Notes under the pieces: generated by a model | The model's database searches: none | What the model was told of the DNA's origin: nothing | The model's input: the letters and a program-made list of their open reading frames with translations, nothing else | Program-made: the position numbers and the translations under genes | From: Sphingomonas panacis | GTDB lineage: Bacteria > Pseudomonadota > Alphaproteobacteria > Sphingomonadales > Sphingomonadaceae | Assembly (NCBI RefSeq): GCF_001717955.1 | Contig: NZ_CP014168.1 | Location: 3,071,501-3,135,500, forward strand | Reading direction: 5' to 3' | Length of the DNA: 64,000 bases | Shown: positions 39,644 through 48,793 of the stretch, in pieces | Numbering within the stretch: position 1 is the stretch's first letter | Layout: each line of letters starts with the position of its first letter

Positions 39644-41917
39644 TTAGGTCACGATCCGAACCGGAACGCTCTTGCCAGCCGGTGTCTTCGATTCCTCGTC
39701 ATGCCAGGATAGCGGCACCAGCGGATTCATCTCGGGATAATAGGCACCCAGACATCCGCGCGGCAGCAGGAACCGGGTGACCTTCAGCCCGCCGACCTGC
39801 CGATCGACACCATCGTCCGCATCGCTCGCCAGCCCGACGATCTGCCCTTCGACCAACCCCGCTGCCGCGATATCGTCCGGGTTCATCAGCAGCACGTCGC
39901 GCGTGCCCTCGATGCCGCGCAGCCGGTCCGAGTAGCCGTAGATTGTGGTGTTGAACTGGTCGTTCGATCGCAACGTCATCAGCCGCCAGCGGCCCGCCTT
40001 GTCGCCGATTCCCCACGAATTGAGCTTTTTCGGCACGGTGAACTCGGCCTTGCCGCTCTTGGTTTTCCACACCCGTTCGCGCGCCGAATTGCCGCGATAG
40101 AACCCGCCCGGGGTGAACACCCGCTGGTTGAAGTCGTGGAATTGTTCGGGATAGGTCTCCTCGATCGCATCGCGCACCTTGGCATAATCGCCGAGCCACG
40201 CATCCCACGGCACCTTGGGGTTAGGCGGTAGCGTCGCCTTGGCGATGCCGGCGATGATCGCCAGTTCGGACTTCAGCTCGGGCGAAGTCGGTTTGGCCTT
40301 GCCGAGCGAGCCGTGGATGCAGGAGAGGCTGTCCTCCATCGTCACCGCCTGCGGTCCGCTCGCCTGAAGGTCTTCCTCTGATCGCCCGAGGCAGGGGAGA
40401 AGGTACGCTACCTCGCCGTTGATGAGGTGGCTGCGGTTGAGCTTGGTCGCGATCTGGACGGTCAGCCGCAGCTTGATCCAGGCCGTCTCCATCATCTCGC
40501 GCTCGGGGATCGCGCGCACGAAGTTGCCGCCTAGGCCGACGAACGCCTTCACCTCGCCAGAGAGGATCTTGGCGCACGCATCGACGGTGGTCAGGCCCTT
40601 CTCGCGCGGCGGCTCGAAGCCATATTGCTCGGCGAGCTTGTCGAGCGGCACCAGTTCGGGCTTCTCGGTGATGCCGACAGTGCGCTGGCCCTGCACGTTG
40701 GAGTGCCCCCGCACCGGCGAGACGCCGGTTCCGTCGCGGCCGATATTGCCCTTCATCAGGAACAGATTGACAAGCAGCTTGATGTTGTCGCTGCCGTGGA
40801 CGTGCTGGGTCAGCCCCATGCCGTACATCGCGATCGAGCGCTTGGCGCCGATGTAGATGTCGGCCGCCGCCTCGATATCGGCGCGGGCGAGGCCGCTTTC
40901 CGCTTCGATCTCGGACCAGTCGGTCGCCTCGACATGCGCCTTCACCGCATCGGAGCCATCGGTATGCTGCGCGATGAAATCGACGTCGAGGACGTGGCGC
41001 TTCTCGGTCGCCCACAGCTCGGCCTCCTTCGCGAGCACGTGCTTCATCATGCCGGTGATCGCGGCGATGTCGCCGCCGGTCTTGACTTGCAGATAGAGCG
41101 TCGAGATCTTGGTCTCGGCGGGGGTGAGCATCTCCTTGGGGCTTTGCGGGTTCTTGAAGACCTCCAGTCCCTTCTCCCGGATCGGGTTGAAGGTGACGAT
41201 CTTGCAGCCGCGCTTGACCGCTTCCTGCAACGGATGAAGCAGACGCGGGGAGTTGGTGCCCGGATTCTGCCCGAAGAAGAAGATCGCGTCGCACAGTTCG
41301 AAATCGGCGAGCACGCACGTACCGACCGGCGACCCCGTCACGTCCTTCAACGCGACCGAGGTGGTTTCGTGGCACATGTTGGAGCTGTCGGGCAGGTTGT
41401 TGTGGCCGTACAGCCGCGCGAACAGGGCGTAGAGATAGCTCGTTTCGAGGCTGGCCCGGCCCGACGCGTAGAAAACGGCGGCGCCGGGATCGATCGCTTT
41501 CAATTCGGCGCCGATCGCGGCGAACGCCTCGTCCCAACCGCACGGAACGTATTTGTCTGTCGCCGGATCGTAGCGAAGCGGATGGGTCAGCCTGCCAGTC
41601 TGTTCGAGATCGTAATCGGCCCAGGTTTTGAGTTCCGACACGGTATGCGCCGCGAAGAACTCGGGCGTGCAGCGCCGGCTGGTCAGTTCCCAAAGCGTCG
41701 CCTTGGCGCCGTTTTCGCAGAACTCGAAGGTGTGAGGCTCCTTGGGTTTGCCCCACGCGCAGGACACGCACATGAACCCGCCGGCCTTGTTCTGCCGCCT
41801 GAGCGTATCGAGCGCCGCTGGCCGCGCGCGCTCGCGCAAGGCCGTCTCGACGATGCCGCGCACCGAACCCCAGCCACCTTCGGCGCCATCGTAATGAACG
41901 GTCTCGTCTTCTTCCAT
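39644..41917 (-). CDS. FdhF/YdeP-family molybdopterin oxidoreductase, copy 1
   Basis: A 757-residue cytoplasmic enzyme of the formate-dehydrogenase-like YdeP group. Near the N-terminus are FMCVSCAWGKPKE and FEFCENGAK (C50, C53, C67), probably iron-sulfur ligands. NMCHETTSVAL (C182) aligns with the molybdenum-ligating cysteine or selenocysteine of formate dehydrogenases, so a Cys-type active site is predicted. RGHSNVQGQRTVGI and the C-terminal cofactor domain follow (LRSNDQFNTTIYGY). The substrate of this group is unsettled. A perfect EcfG-type promoter (41960-41985) precedes it, and tRNA-Thr lies further upstream on the same strand. Copy 2 is divergent on the other side of the tRNA. Confidence 0.9.
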   Translation of the reverse strand: MEEDETVHYDGAEGGWGSVRGIVETALRERARPAALDTLRRQNKAGGFMCVSCAWGKPKEPHTFEFCENGAKATLWELTSRRCTPEFFAAHTVSELKTWADYDLEQTGRLTHPLRYDPATDKYVPCGWDEAFAAIGAELKAIDPGAAVFYASGRASLETSYLYALFARLYGHNNLPDSSNMCHETTSVALKDVTGSPVGTCVLADFELCDAIFFFGQNPGTNSPRLLHPLQEAVKRGCKIVTFNPIREKGLEVFKNPQSPKEMLTPAETKISTLYLQVKTGGDIAAITGMMKHVLAKEAELWATEKRHVLDVDFIAQHTDGSDAVKAHVEATDWSEIEAESGLARADIEAAADIYIGAKRSIAMYGMGLTQHVHGSDNIKLLVNLFLMKGNIGRDGTGVSPVRGHSNVQGQRTVGITEKPELVPLDKLAEQYGFEPPREKGLTTVDACAKILSGEVKAFVGLGGNFVRAIPEREMMETAWIKLRLTVQIATKLNRSHLINGEVAYLLPCLGRSEEDLQASGPQAVTMEDSLSCIHGSLGKAKPTSPELKSELAIIAGIAKATLPPNPKVPWDAWLGDYAKVRDAIEETYPEQFHDFNQRVFTPGGFYRGNSARERVWKTKSGKAEFTVPKKLNSWGIGDKAGRWRLMTLRSNDQFNTTIYGYSDRLRGIEGTRDVLLMNPDDIAAAGLVEGQIVGLASDADDGVDRQVGGLKVTRFLLPRGCLGAYYPEMNPLVPLSWHDEESKTPAGKSVPVRIVT

Positions 41918-41959
41918 GAAACGCGTCCTCCGGCGATCGTCGCTGCTACAGCAGCAGAC

Positions 41960-41985
41960 AACGCCCTGAAATCGCGTCGGGTTCC
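41960..41985 (-). promoter_or_regulatory. EcfG-type general stress promoter before fdhF/ydeP copy 1
   Basis: On the - strand GGAAC (41985-41981), 17 bp, CGTT (41963-41960): an exact match to the alphaproteobacterial EcfG consensus GGAAC-N16/17-CGTT. The -10 box is 43 bp before the ATG. This predicts induction by the PhyR/NepR general stress system. Confidence 0.7.
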
Positions 41986-42017
41986 TGATCGAAGCGCGTC
42001 GTTCGACCGGTAAACCC

Positions 42018-42090
42018 TGCCCGCACGAGGAATCGAACCCCGGACATCCACTTTACAAGGGTGGCGCTCTACCAACTGAGCTATACGGGC
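42018..42090 (-). tRNA. tRNA-Thr (anticodon TGT)
   Basis: The 73-nt sequence folds as a cloverleaf: acceptor GCCCGTA pairs with TGCGGGC, D-arm GCTCAGTTGGTAGAGC, anticodon loop CTTGTAA with TGT (plus-strand ACA at 42055-42057), T-arm with GGTTCGATTCC. The CCA end is not encoded. It lies between the divergent fdhF/ydeP-like genes on the - strand. Confidence 0.97.
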
Positions 42091-42214
42091 AGGCGTTCGC
42101 CTATAACGACCGTGTCCGCGCGCGCCAAGTCCGATCCGAGGTCCATACCAACGGATGTTTGATCTCCGGCGATCGAGCGGCCAGAATCGACCGTGAAGCG
42201 TGTGAGGAGTCGAC

Positions 42215-44500
42215 GTGCCAGATTATCGCGATACGCCTGAGGCCGAGCGGGCGGTTGCCGGGGTCGAGCAGTATGATGGCCCGGCGGGCGGCTGGGGCGC
42301 GTTGAAGGCGGTGGCGCTGGCGGTGCGAGACCAGATGGGCGCGTCCACCGACACACGCGCGCTGCTCCAGATGAACCAGCCAGACGGATTCGATTGTCCC
42401 GGCTGCGCCTGGCCCGACCCCAAAAAGACCTCGTCATTCGAATTTTGCGAGAACGGCGCGAAGGCGGTGACGTGGGAAGCGACCGCCAAACGGGTTGACC
42501 CCGATTTCTTCGCGCGCCACAGCGCGACCGAATTGTTCGGCTGGAGCGATCATGCGCTCGAGGATGCGGGCCGGCTTACGCACCCGCTACGCTACGATGA
42601 GGCGACCGACCATTTCGTACCGATCGCATGGGACGAGGCGTTCGCGCGGATCGGCGCTGGGTTGCAGGCGCTCGCGGACCCCAATCAGGCGGAATTCTAC
42701 ACCTCGGGCCGCGCCTCGAACGAGGCGGCGTTCCTGTTCCAGTTGCTCGCGCGCGCTTACGGGACCAACAATTTCCCCGATTGCTCGAACATGTGCCACG
42801 AGGCGACCAGCGTTGGGCTGCCGCAGTCGATCGGGGTGGGCAAGGGCACGGTGACGCTGGAGGATTTCGACCTCGCCGACGCGATCTTCTGCATCGGCCA
42901 CAATCCCGGCACCAACCACCCGCGCATGCTCTCGACGCTGAGCGCGGCGGCGCGGCGGGGCGTGCCGATCGTCGTCGCCAACCCCTTGCGCGAGCGCGGG
43001 CTCGAGCGGTTCAAATCGCCGCAGCATCCGACCGAGATGCTCAGCACGCACGCGACCGAACTGGCGTCGGAATATCATCAGGTCCGCGTCGGCGGTGACG
43101 GCGCGATGCTCAAGGGCATGATGAAGGCGCTGTTCGAAGCCGATGCCGCCGATCTGGCCGCTGGCGGGGCAGGGCTGCTCGACCGGGCGTTCATCGCCGA
43201 GCATACGCTCGGCCTAGACGCGCTGCGCGCGGATATCGATTCGACCGGCTGGGACGAGATCGTCGCCCGATCGGGGCTGACGCGCGGCGCGATCGAGAGC
43301 ATGGCGCAAACCTACTGGCGGGCCGAACGGGTCATCCTGTGCTACGGCATGGGCATTACCCAGCACGCCAACGGCACCGCCAACGTCCAGCAACTCGCCA
43401 ATCTGCTGTTGCTGCGCGGCAATATCGGCAAGCCGGGGGCTGGCATTTGCCCGCTGCGCGGCCACTCCAACGTGCAGGGCGACCGCACCGTCGGCATCAC
43501 CGAGATTCCGTCGGAGGCGATGCTGGCACGGCTCGATTCGCGTTTCGGCATCAGGGCGCCGCGCGCGCATGGCCACAATGCGGTCGAGGCGCTGGCGGCG
43601 ATGCGCGACGGGCGCGCCAAGGCCCTGATCGCGCTCGGCGGCAATCTGGCGGTGGCGATGCCCGATCCGCAGGCGAGCTTCGCCGCCTTTCGAAATCTCG
43701 ATCTGTCGGTGAATATCCTTACTAAATTCAACCGCACTTGCCTGCTCACCGCGCGCGAGACGATCGTGCTGCCCTGCCTTGGACGAACCGAACACGACGA
43801 GCAGGCGAGCGGATCGCAATGGGTGACCGTCGAGGATTCGATGTCGATGGTCCACGCCTCGCGCGGGCGGCTCAAGCCCGCAGCACCCGATCTGCGCTCG
43901 GAGCCGGCGATCGTCGCGGAGATCGCCAAGGCGACGCTGCCCAGCGTGGCGATCGACTGGGACGGGCTGGTCGCCGATTACGATCGTGTCCGCGACGCTA
44001 TCGAAGCGGTGTTCCCGGACTTCCGCGATTTCAACGTGCGCGTGCGCCACAAAGGCGGCTTCCGCCTCACGGTGGGCGCTTCGAACCGGGTGTGGAACAC
44101 CTCCGACGGCAAGGCGCATTTCCTGACTCATCCGCTCGCCGGCGCGAGCGGGGAGGCGGGCGCCCTGCTGCTCACCACGATCCGCAGTCACGACCAGTAC
44201 AACACCACCATCTACGGGCTGAACGATCGCTATCGTGGTATCACCGGCCGGCGCGACGTGGTGTTCGCCAATGCCGAGGATCTCGCCGACCTCGGTCTGG
44301 CGCACGGCGCTATCGTCGATATCGAGGCGGGGCCGGGGCGGCGGCTGGAGGGCTATACGGCGGTGGCGTATGCGATCGCGCGCGGGTCGCTCGCGGCCTA
44401 TTACCCGGAGGCGAATTGCCTCGTGCCGCTGGAGGATCACGATCCCCACAGCGGCACGCCATCGTACAAATCGGTGCGGGTGACGTTGCGCGCCGCTTAG
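42215..44500 (+). CDS. FdhF/YdeP-family molybdopterin oxidoreductase, copy 2
   Basis: A 761-residue paralogue of the protein at 39644-41917, with the same layout: CPGCAW (C61, C64) and FEFCENGAK (C78), the presumed molybdenum ligand in NMCHEATS (C194), RGHSNVQGDRTVGI, and the C-terminal domain with IRSHDQYNTTIYGL. The GTG start at 42215 follows GAGGAG. It lacks the EcfG-type promoter seen before copy 1, so the two are probably regulated differently. The gene converges with the PepSY gene, sharing 4 bp at the stops. As with copy 1 the substrate is unknown. Confidence 0.9.
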   Translation: MPDYRDTPEAERAVAGVEQYDGPAGGWGALKAVALAVRDQMGASTDTRALLQMNQPDGFDCPGCAWPDPKKTSSFEFCENGAKAVTWEATAKRVDPDFFARHSATELFGWSDHALEDAGRLTHPLRYDEATDHFVPIAWDEAFARIGAGLQALADPNQAEFYTSGRASNEAAFLFQLLARAYGTNNFPDCSNMCHEATSVGLPQSIGVGKGTVTLEDFDLADAIFCIGHNPGTNHPRMLSTLSAAARRGVPIVVANPLRERGLERFKSPQHPTEMLSTHATELASEYHQVRVGGDGAMLKGMMKALFEADAADLAAGGAGLLDRAFIAEHTLGLDALRADIDSTGWDEIVARSGLTRGAIESMAQTYWRAERVILCYGMGITQHANGTANVQQLANLLLLRGNIGKPGAGICPLRGHSNVQGDRTVGITEIPSEAMLARLDSRFGIRAPRAHGHNAVEALAAMRDGRAKALIALGGNLAVAMPDPQASFAAFRNLDLSVNILTKFNRTCLLTARETIVLPCLGRTEHDEQASGSQWVTVEDSMSMVHASRGRLKPAAPDLRSEPAIVAEIAKATLPSVAIDWDGLVADYDRVRDAIEAVFPDFRDFNVRVRHKGGFRLTVGASNRVWNTSDGKAHFLTHPLAGASGEAGALLLTTIRSHDQYNTTIYGLNDRYRGITGRRDVVFANAEDLADLGLAHGAIVDIEAGPGRRLEGYTAVAYAIARGSLAAYYPEANCLVPLEDHDPHSGTPSYKSVRVTLRAA

Positions 44501-45837
44501 GCGGTCGCCGCCCGCAACCCCAGCCAGCGCGCCGCGCCCGGCATAGACCGCCGCACGATCGCTTCGGCGGCAAGCACGACGATCAGCGTGAGGCCGAACA
44601 TCGGCAGATACAGCCCCAGCGCGACGATCGCGACCACCAGACCGGCGCCGAACGCCGGTCTTGGCAGCGTGGTCGGCGCGCCGAGACCGACCCGCCGCCG
44701 GCGCCACCACATCACCACGCCCGAGACGGCGAGCAGAACCAGCAGCAGCGCGGTCGCGGTGCCGAGCAGTTGGTTGACGATCCCGAACAGCGCGCCCTCG
44801 TGGATCGCAACGCCATAGCCGATGACGCGGTCGATCCAGTGGCGCTCGGCAAAGTCGATACGGCTGAGCAAAGCGCCGGTCTCGCCATCGACTTTCAGGT
44901 CGCTGCGCAACGGCCGGTCGGCGGCATCAGAGGCGACCGACCACGGCGCGCCCGGCCGCGTCGGTGGCGAGATCAGCACCGGCGGCGCGACCGCGAGCGG
45001 GCGAACCGTGGCGATCACGCGGGCAAGCTCGCCGGGCCGGATCGGTGCCGAGGCCATCATCATGCCACCGTGGCCGGCATGATCGCCACTCATCGCATCG
45101 GCGGGCGGTTTGCCGCCGATCGACCAGTCGACCGGCCCGCGCGCGGTGCCGGTTAGCTGCCGGACTTCGGTGAGGTAGCTGCCCCACCCCTTGGCCCAGG
45201 GCAGTCCGGTGAGGATCAGGCCGAGCGCGAACAGCGATACCCAGATGCCGGCGACGGCATGCAGATCGCGCCAGAACGGCCGACCGTTGCTGCGCAGGCG
45301 CGGATAGAGCACCCCCGCGAGCCCCGAGCGCCCGCGCGGCCACCATAGATACAATCCGGTGAGCAGCATCACGATCGCCCAGCACGCGGCGATCTCGACC
45401 AGATAGCTGCCGACGGCGCCCGCGAGCAGTTCGCCGTGGAGGTGGAACACCACCCGCAACGGGCGCTGTTCCTCGGTCGCCACGTTCAGCACCGCGAGCG
45501 AACGCTGATCGAGATAGACGCGCTTGTCGGCATGATCGCGCGTGACGAGGATCTGCACGGCGGCATCGTCGCGTTGCGGCAGCACATATTTGTGCAGCGT
45601 CGCCCCCGGCACCGCGCGCAACGCGGCGGCGACCTGCGCGTCGGGCGAGGCCAGTGGCCCGGTGGTGGCGAGGTGGGTGTAAGGCCGGTCGAGCCAGGCT
45701 TCGATCTGCGGCTTCCACAGATAGATCGTGCCGGTCAGCGCCAGCCAGATCACGAACGGGACGCAGAACAGCCCGGCATAGAAATGCCAGCGCCACACAG
45801 CATTGTAGCCGAGGCTCGGGCGCGAAATAGGTGCCAT
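44497..45837 (-). CDS. PepSY-associated TM helix protein, probable metal-siderophore reductase type
   Basis: A 446-residue inner-membrane protein of the PepSY_TM family: WRWHFYAGLFCVPFVIWLALTGTIYLWKP at the start, FHLHGELLAG, LLTGLYLWWPRG, RDLHAVAGIW and a C-terminal helix pair ending in VVMWWRRRR. Relatives sit behind TonB receptors and are thought to handle iron or copper uptake, some as reductases. A His/Met-rich loop (DHAGHGGMMMASA) points to metal contact. The start codon shares one base with the receptor's stop (TGATG). It is the third gene of the DUF2946-TonB-PepSY operon. Confidence 0.85.
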   Translation of the reverse strand: MAPISRPSLGYNAVWRWHFYAGLFCVPFVIWLALTGTIYLWKPQIEAWLDRPYTHLATTGPLASPDAQVAAALRAVPGATLHKYVLPQRDDAAVQILVTRDHADKRVYLDQRSLAVLNVATEEQRPLRVVFHLHGELLAGAVGSYLVEIAACWAIVMLLTGLYLWWPRGRSGLAGVLYPRLRSNGRPFWRDLHAVAGIWVSLFALGLILTGLPWAKGWGSYLTEVRQLTGTARGPVDWSIGGKPPADAMSGDHAGHGGMMMASAPIRPGELARVIATVRPLAVAPPVLISPPTRPGAPWSVASDAADRPLRSDLKVDGETGALLSRIDFAERHWIDRVIGYGVAIHEGALFGIVNQLLGTATALLLVLLAVSGVVMWWRRRRVGLGAPTTLPRPAFGAGLVVAIVALGLYLPMFGLTLIVVLAAEAIVRRSMPGAARWLGLRAATA

Positions 45838-48191
45838 CAGAACCGTCCTTTCACGCCGACATAGACGGTGCGCGGCTGCCCTGCGTAGAGCGAACCCGTC
45901 GTGGTCATCAGCACCGGGGCCGGGTTCTGCTGGCCCGCCGCGTTGAGGCTGTCGGAGATGATCGAGGCCGATCCGACATAGGTCTTGTCGGTGAGATTCT
46001 GCACCGATGCGTAGAAGGACATGCGCGACCACCAGCCGTCACCCGCCGGGGGATCGTAATGCACGTTGAGGTTGAGCAATGTATAGGCCGGGATACTCAG
46101 CAAATTGGCGTTGTCGATGAAATAGCGTGAGCGGTACGTCACTTCCGCGAAGCCTCCCAGCCCGGCGAGCGCGCCGTGGGGTGTGTCGTAGCCGAGGCGG
46201 GCGTTGACGAACGTCGGGATCACGCCGGGAATGCGATTATCGGCACGGTCGAACGCCGCCGACATCGCGCCCGAGGTCAGCCGCTCGGTATAACGGGTGT
46301 AGCGCTGGTCGTTGTAGCTGTAATTCGCCTGCACATAGCCGCCCGGAAGCGCGCCGGGCAGGGGCGTCCAGCGCACCGCGAGTTCGACGCCGCGGTGGAT
46401 CGAGCGCGGGACGTTGGTGGTGAACGACAGCAGGTTGACGCCCGCCGACTGGGTGACCTGCTCGTTGCGGAACCATTCGTAATAACCGGTCAGTTCGGCG
46501 GTGAGCGTGTCGGCGAGCTTCACCTCGGCACCGAGATCGACGCCGAGGTTGGTCTGCGTCTTGAGATCGGCGTTATTGCCGGCCACGCCTGCGGTGGTGA
46601 CGAACAACTGGCCCGATTGCGGGATGCCGTACGCGGTGCCGATCCGCGCGTGCAGCTTGAGCGCCGGATCGGCCTGCCACACCAGCGACGCCTCGGGCGC
46701 GACATTGTCGAAGTCGCGAAGTGCCGGGATGTAGGTGAGCACCGGGCTGGCGCCTACCGGATAGGCGTAGGCGGTCTGCCGCATGTCGATTTGCGAATGC
46801 TCGTAGCCGATACCGAGGATGAGTTGGAGGTCGGGGGTGAGGCTCAATTCCTCGCGTGCGCGGACCCCCATGTTGCGCACCCCGCCGAACACGGTCTGCG
46901 TCGGCGTGCCGATGCCGTTGCGTCCGGCGGGCGTCTTGTTGAACGAGTAATTCTGCGCGTCGAGGTAATTGTAGAAAACGCCGATGAAGCTCACCGAGTC
47001 CAAGCCGGCGAGGCGGGTCTTCGCGGTCACGTCGGAGCTGATGTTGTAGCTGTTGAGCGTGCCACGGAACGGCGTCGCGCTGGTCGGCTGGAAGACCACG
47101 CGGCTGTCGAAGGTCGCCTGCGTGCGCCAGGTCGTGCCGGCGGCAAAGTCATGTTCGTAGCGCGCGCCGACGATCGTGCGCCGGTCGTTGCGGGCGAGAT
47201 CGCCCTCGGCGGCGGTCTGCGTGAGGCGCGCGCCATTGACGCCGTTCGCCAGCACCGAGATTGTTCCGCAACCCGGCGCGGCGGTCGCTGCGCGGTCGCA
47301 GTCCTGCTGGTACGGATTGGCGAGATACTGATTGTACGACAATCGTGTCGAGAGCCGGAAATCGCCCTCGTTGTAGATCACCTTGCCGGTGATGCGGTCG
47401 CGATCGGATAGCGCGAGCGTGGCGAGCGCGTTGATTGTGCCGGTTTGATAGCCGGTGTGGCCGGTGGCACCGTCAGCGCGGGCGAAACTGCCGAATACGC
47501 TGTAATCGAAGCCGTGCCCGGCATGGCCGAGCGTCGCGTAAGCGTTGAGATAGCCGAAGCTGCCACCGTCGATCCCCGCCTCGACGCCTTGCAGGTCGCG
47601 GCCGCTGCGCGTGCGGAAGTTGATCGCGCCCTCGACCGCGTAATTGCCGTAGCGCGCCGAGGACGGCCCGCGCACCACATCGACCGCGCCATAAGCATGC
47701 GGATCGGTGAGGTCGAAGCGGGCGAGGCCATCGGGTTGGGTGACGGGAAAATCATCCTCGAACACCTGGATGTTGCGCGCGCCGAAGCTGTTGCGCGCGT
47801 TCGACCCGCGGATCGACACGCCGACGTCGCGCGGGCCGTTGCCGCCGGTGATGGTCACGCCGGGCGAGAGCTTGACGATATCGGCGATCGTCGTTGCGGG
47901 CGTGTTGCGGAAATCGGCATTGGCGATGGTGGTGTCGGTCTGGCCGGCAACTTTGGTGGTGAGCGTCAATGCGTTGCCGGTTACGATGATGTCGCGCGGT
48001 TCGGCTGGCGCGTTCGACGCGGGAGCAGCGGTTGGGGAGGGGGCGGTCGCATCGATCCGGCGCAGCTCGGCGTCGATCGCGTCGCGTTGCCGGAGCAGTT
48101 CGGCGCGGCGTGCGTCTGGCGGGGATTGGGCGGAGGCCGCCGAAGCGGCGAGCACGGCGATCGACGCCGCGCAAGGCAGAAAAAGGCGCAC
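45837..48191 (-). CDS. TonB-dependent receptor, metal-uptake type
   Basis: A 784-residue outer-membrane receptor. The signal peptide ends at ASAASAQS (about 20-23); a short coiled-coil-like segment (AELLRQRDAIDAELRRIDA) precedes the plug, whose beginning is DIIVTGNAL. The plug contains SIRGSNARNSFGARNIQVFEDDFP and DVVRGPSSARYG; the barrel ends in the aromatic C-terminal strand VYVGVKGRF. The GTG at 48191 follows AGGAG with a 5-nt spacer and gives a proper signal peptide; an ATG 22 codons earlier does not. Its companions suggest a metal complex as substrate. Confidence 0.88.
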   Translation of the reverse strand: MRLFLPCAASIAVLAASAASAQSPPDARRAELLRQRDAIDAELRRIDATAPSPTAAPASNAPAEPRDIIVTGNALTLTTKVAGQTDTTIANADFRNTPATTIADIVKLSPGVTITGGNGPRDVGVSIRGSNARNSFGARNIQVFEDDFPVTQPDGLARFDLTDPHAYGAVDVVRGPSSARYGNYAVEGAINFRTRSGRDLQGVEAGIDGGSFGYLNAYATLGHAGHGFDYSVFGSFARADGATGHTGYQTGTINALATLALSDRDRITGKVIYNEGDFRLSTRLSYNQYLANPYQQDCDRAATAAPGCGTISVLANGVNGARLTQTAAEGDLARNDRRTIVGARYEHDFAAGTTWRTQATFDSRVVFQPTSATPFRGTLNSYNISSDVTAKTRLAGLDSVSFIGVFYNYLDAQNYSFNKTPAGRNGIGTPTQTVFGGVRNMGVRAREELSLTPDLQLILGIGYEHSQIDMRQTAYAYPVGASPVLTYIPALRDFDNVAPEASLVWQADPALKLHARIGTAYGIPQSGQLFVTTAGVAGNNADLKTQTNLGVDLGAEVKLADTLTAELTGYYEWFRNEQVTQSAGVNLLSFTTNVPRSIHRGVELAVRWTPLPGALPGGYVQANYSYNDQRYTRYTERLTSGAMSAAFDRADNRIPGVIPTFVNARLGYDTPHGALAGLGGFAEVTYRSRYFIDNANLLSIPAYTLLNLNVHYDPPAGDGWWSRMSFYASVQNLTDKTYVGSASIISDSLNAAGQQNPAPVLMTTTGSLYAGQPRTVYVGVKGRF

Positions 48192-48293
48192 AGTGACTCC
48201 TGTTGGCGCGAGTGCAGCAAGGATGGAGGCGCGGCATCGACCGCGCCATCGGCGCACGCTGCGCCGCTCAGGCGCGCGCGAAGGTGCCGATCG

Positions 48294-48728
48294 TCACTGG
48301 TACACGGGTGGTCCGCGCAAGGGTGGCCGCAGATAGGCGCGCGCGCGCACCGGCTTCTGGCTGACCTGCCGGAACACGGTAGCGATAACGAACGCGATCG
48401 CCAGCGCGAGCAGGATCGGATCGGTCGCCGCCAGCGACGCGGCGTTCAGCCCGGAAAAGGCGCACGGCTGCTCGGCCGTTTGCCCGTCTTTCTTGCTGCC
48501 GTGTCGGGTATCGTCCGTGGCGTGATGGGTCATGCCCGGCATCGTCATGACATGGGCGGGTGCCGCCGGGGTCGGCGCCATGCCCGAGCACAGCACGAGG
48601 CCGATCGCTCCGCCGGACGTATCGAGCATATAGCCGCTCGGCACGATGACCTTGAGCAGCAGCGCGAGCGTCAGCAACCAGGTCGCCAGCATACGGTGCT
48701 GCCTGAAATGATCGCGAAGCGCCTGCAC
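48294..48728 (-). CDS. DUF2946-like protein with His/Met-rich segment
   Basis: A protein of about 144 residues. The start resembles DUF2946 proteins: VQALRDHFRQHR, then a hydrophobic segment MLATWLLTLALLLKVIVPSGYM. The periplasmic middle has HVMTMPGMTHH followed by a Lys/Asp/His stretch, and a second hydrophobic segment (DPILLALAIAFVIATVF) precedes a basic tail. Histidine- and methionine-rich motifs favour copper or another soft metal. GTG 48728 is chosen by family resemblance; ATG 48797 would overlap the upstream gene by 4 bp and ATG 48692 would shorten it, so the start is uncertain. The TonB receptor starts 102 bp downstream. Confidence 0.7.
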   Translation of the reverse strand: MQALRDHFRQHRMLATWLLTLALLLKVIVPSGYMLDTSGGAIGLVLCSGMAPTPAAPAHVMTMPGMTHHATDDTRHGSKKDGQTAEQPCAFSGLNAASLAATDPILLALAIAFVIATVFRQVSQKPVRARAYLRPPLRGPPVYQ

Positions 48729-48793
48729 GCCCAAGCTTCTATGCGCACCGAGGGGCGGTGTCACGACGGCAAAACGTCCATGCCGGCGTGTCG

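Noticed and set aside
42018..42214. Integration site of a mobile element at tRNA-Thr
   Set aside because: No repeat of the tRNA end, integrase gene or composition shift is seen in the flanks.
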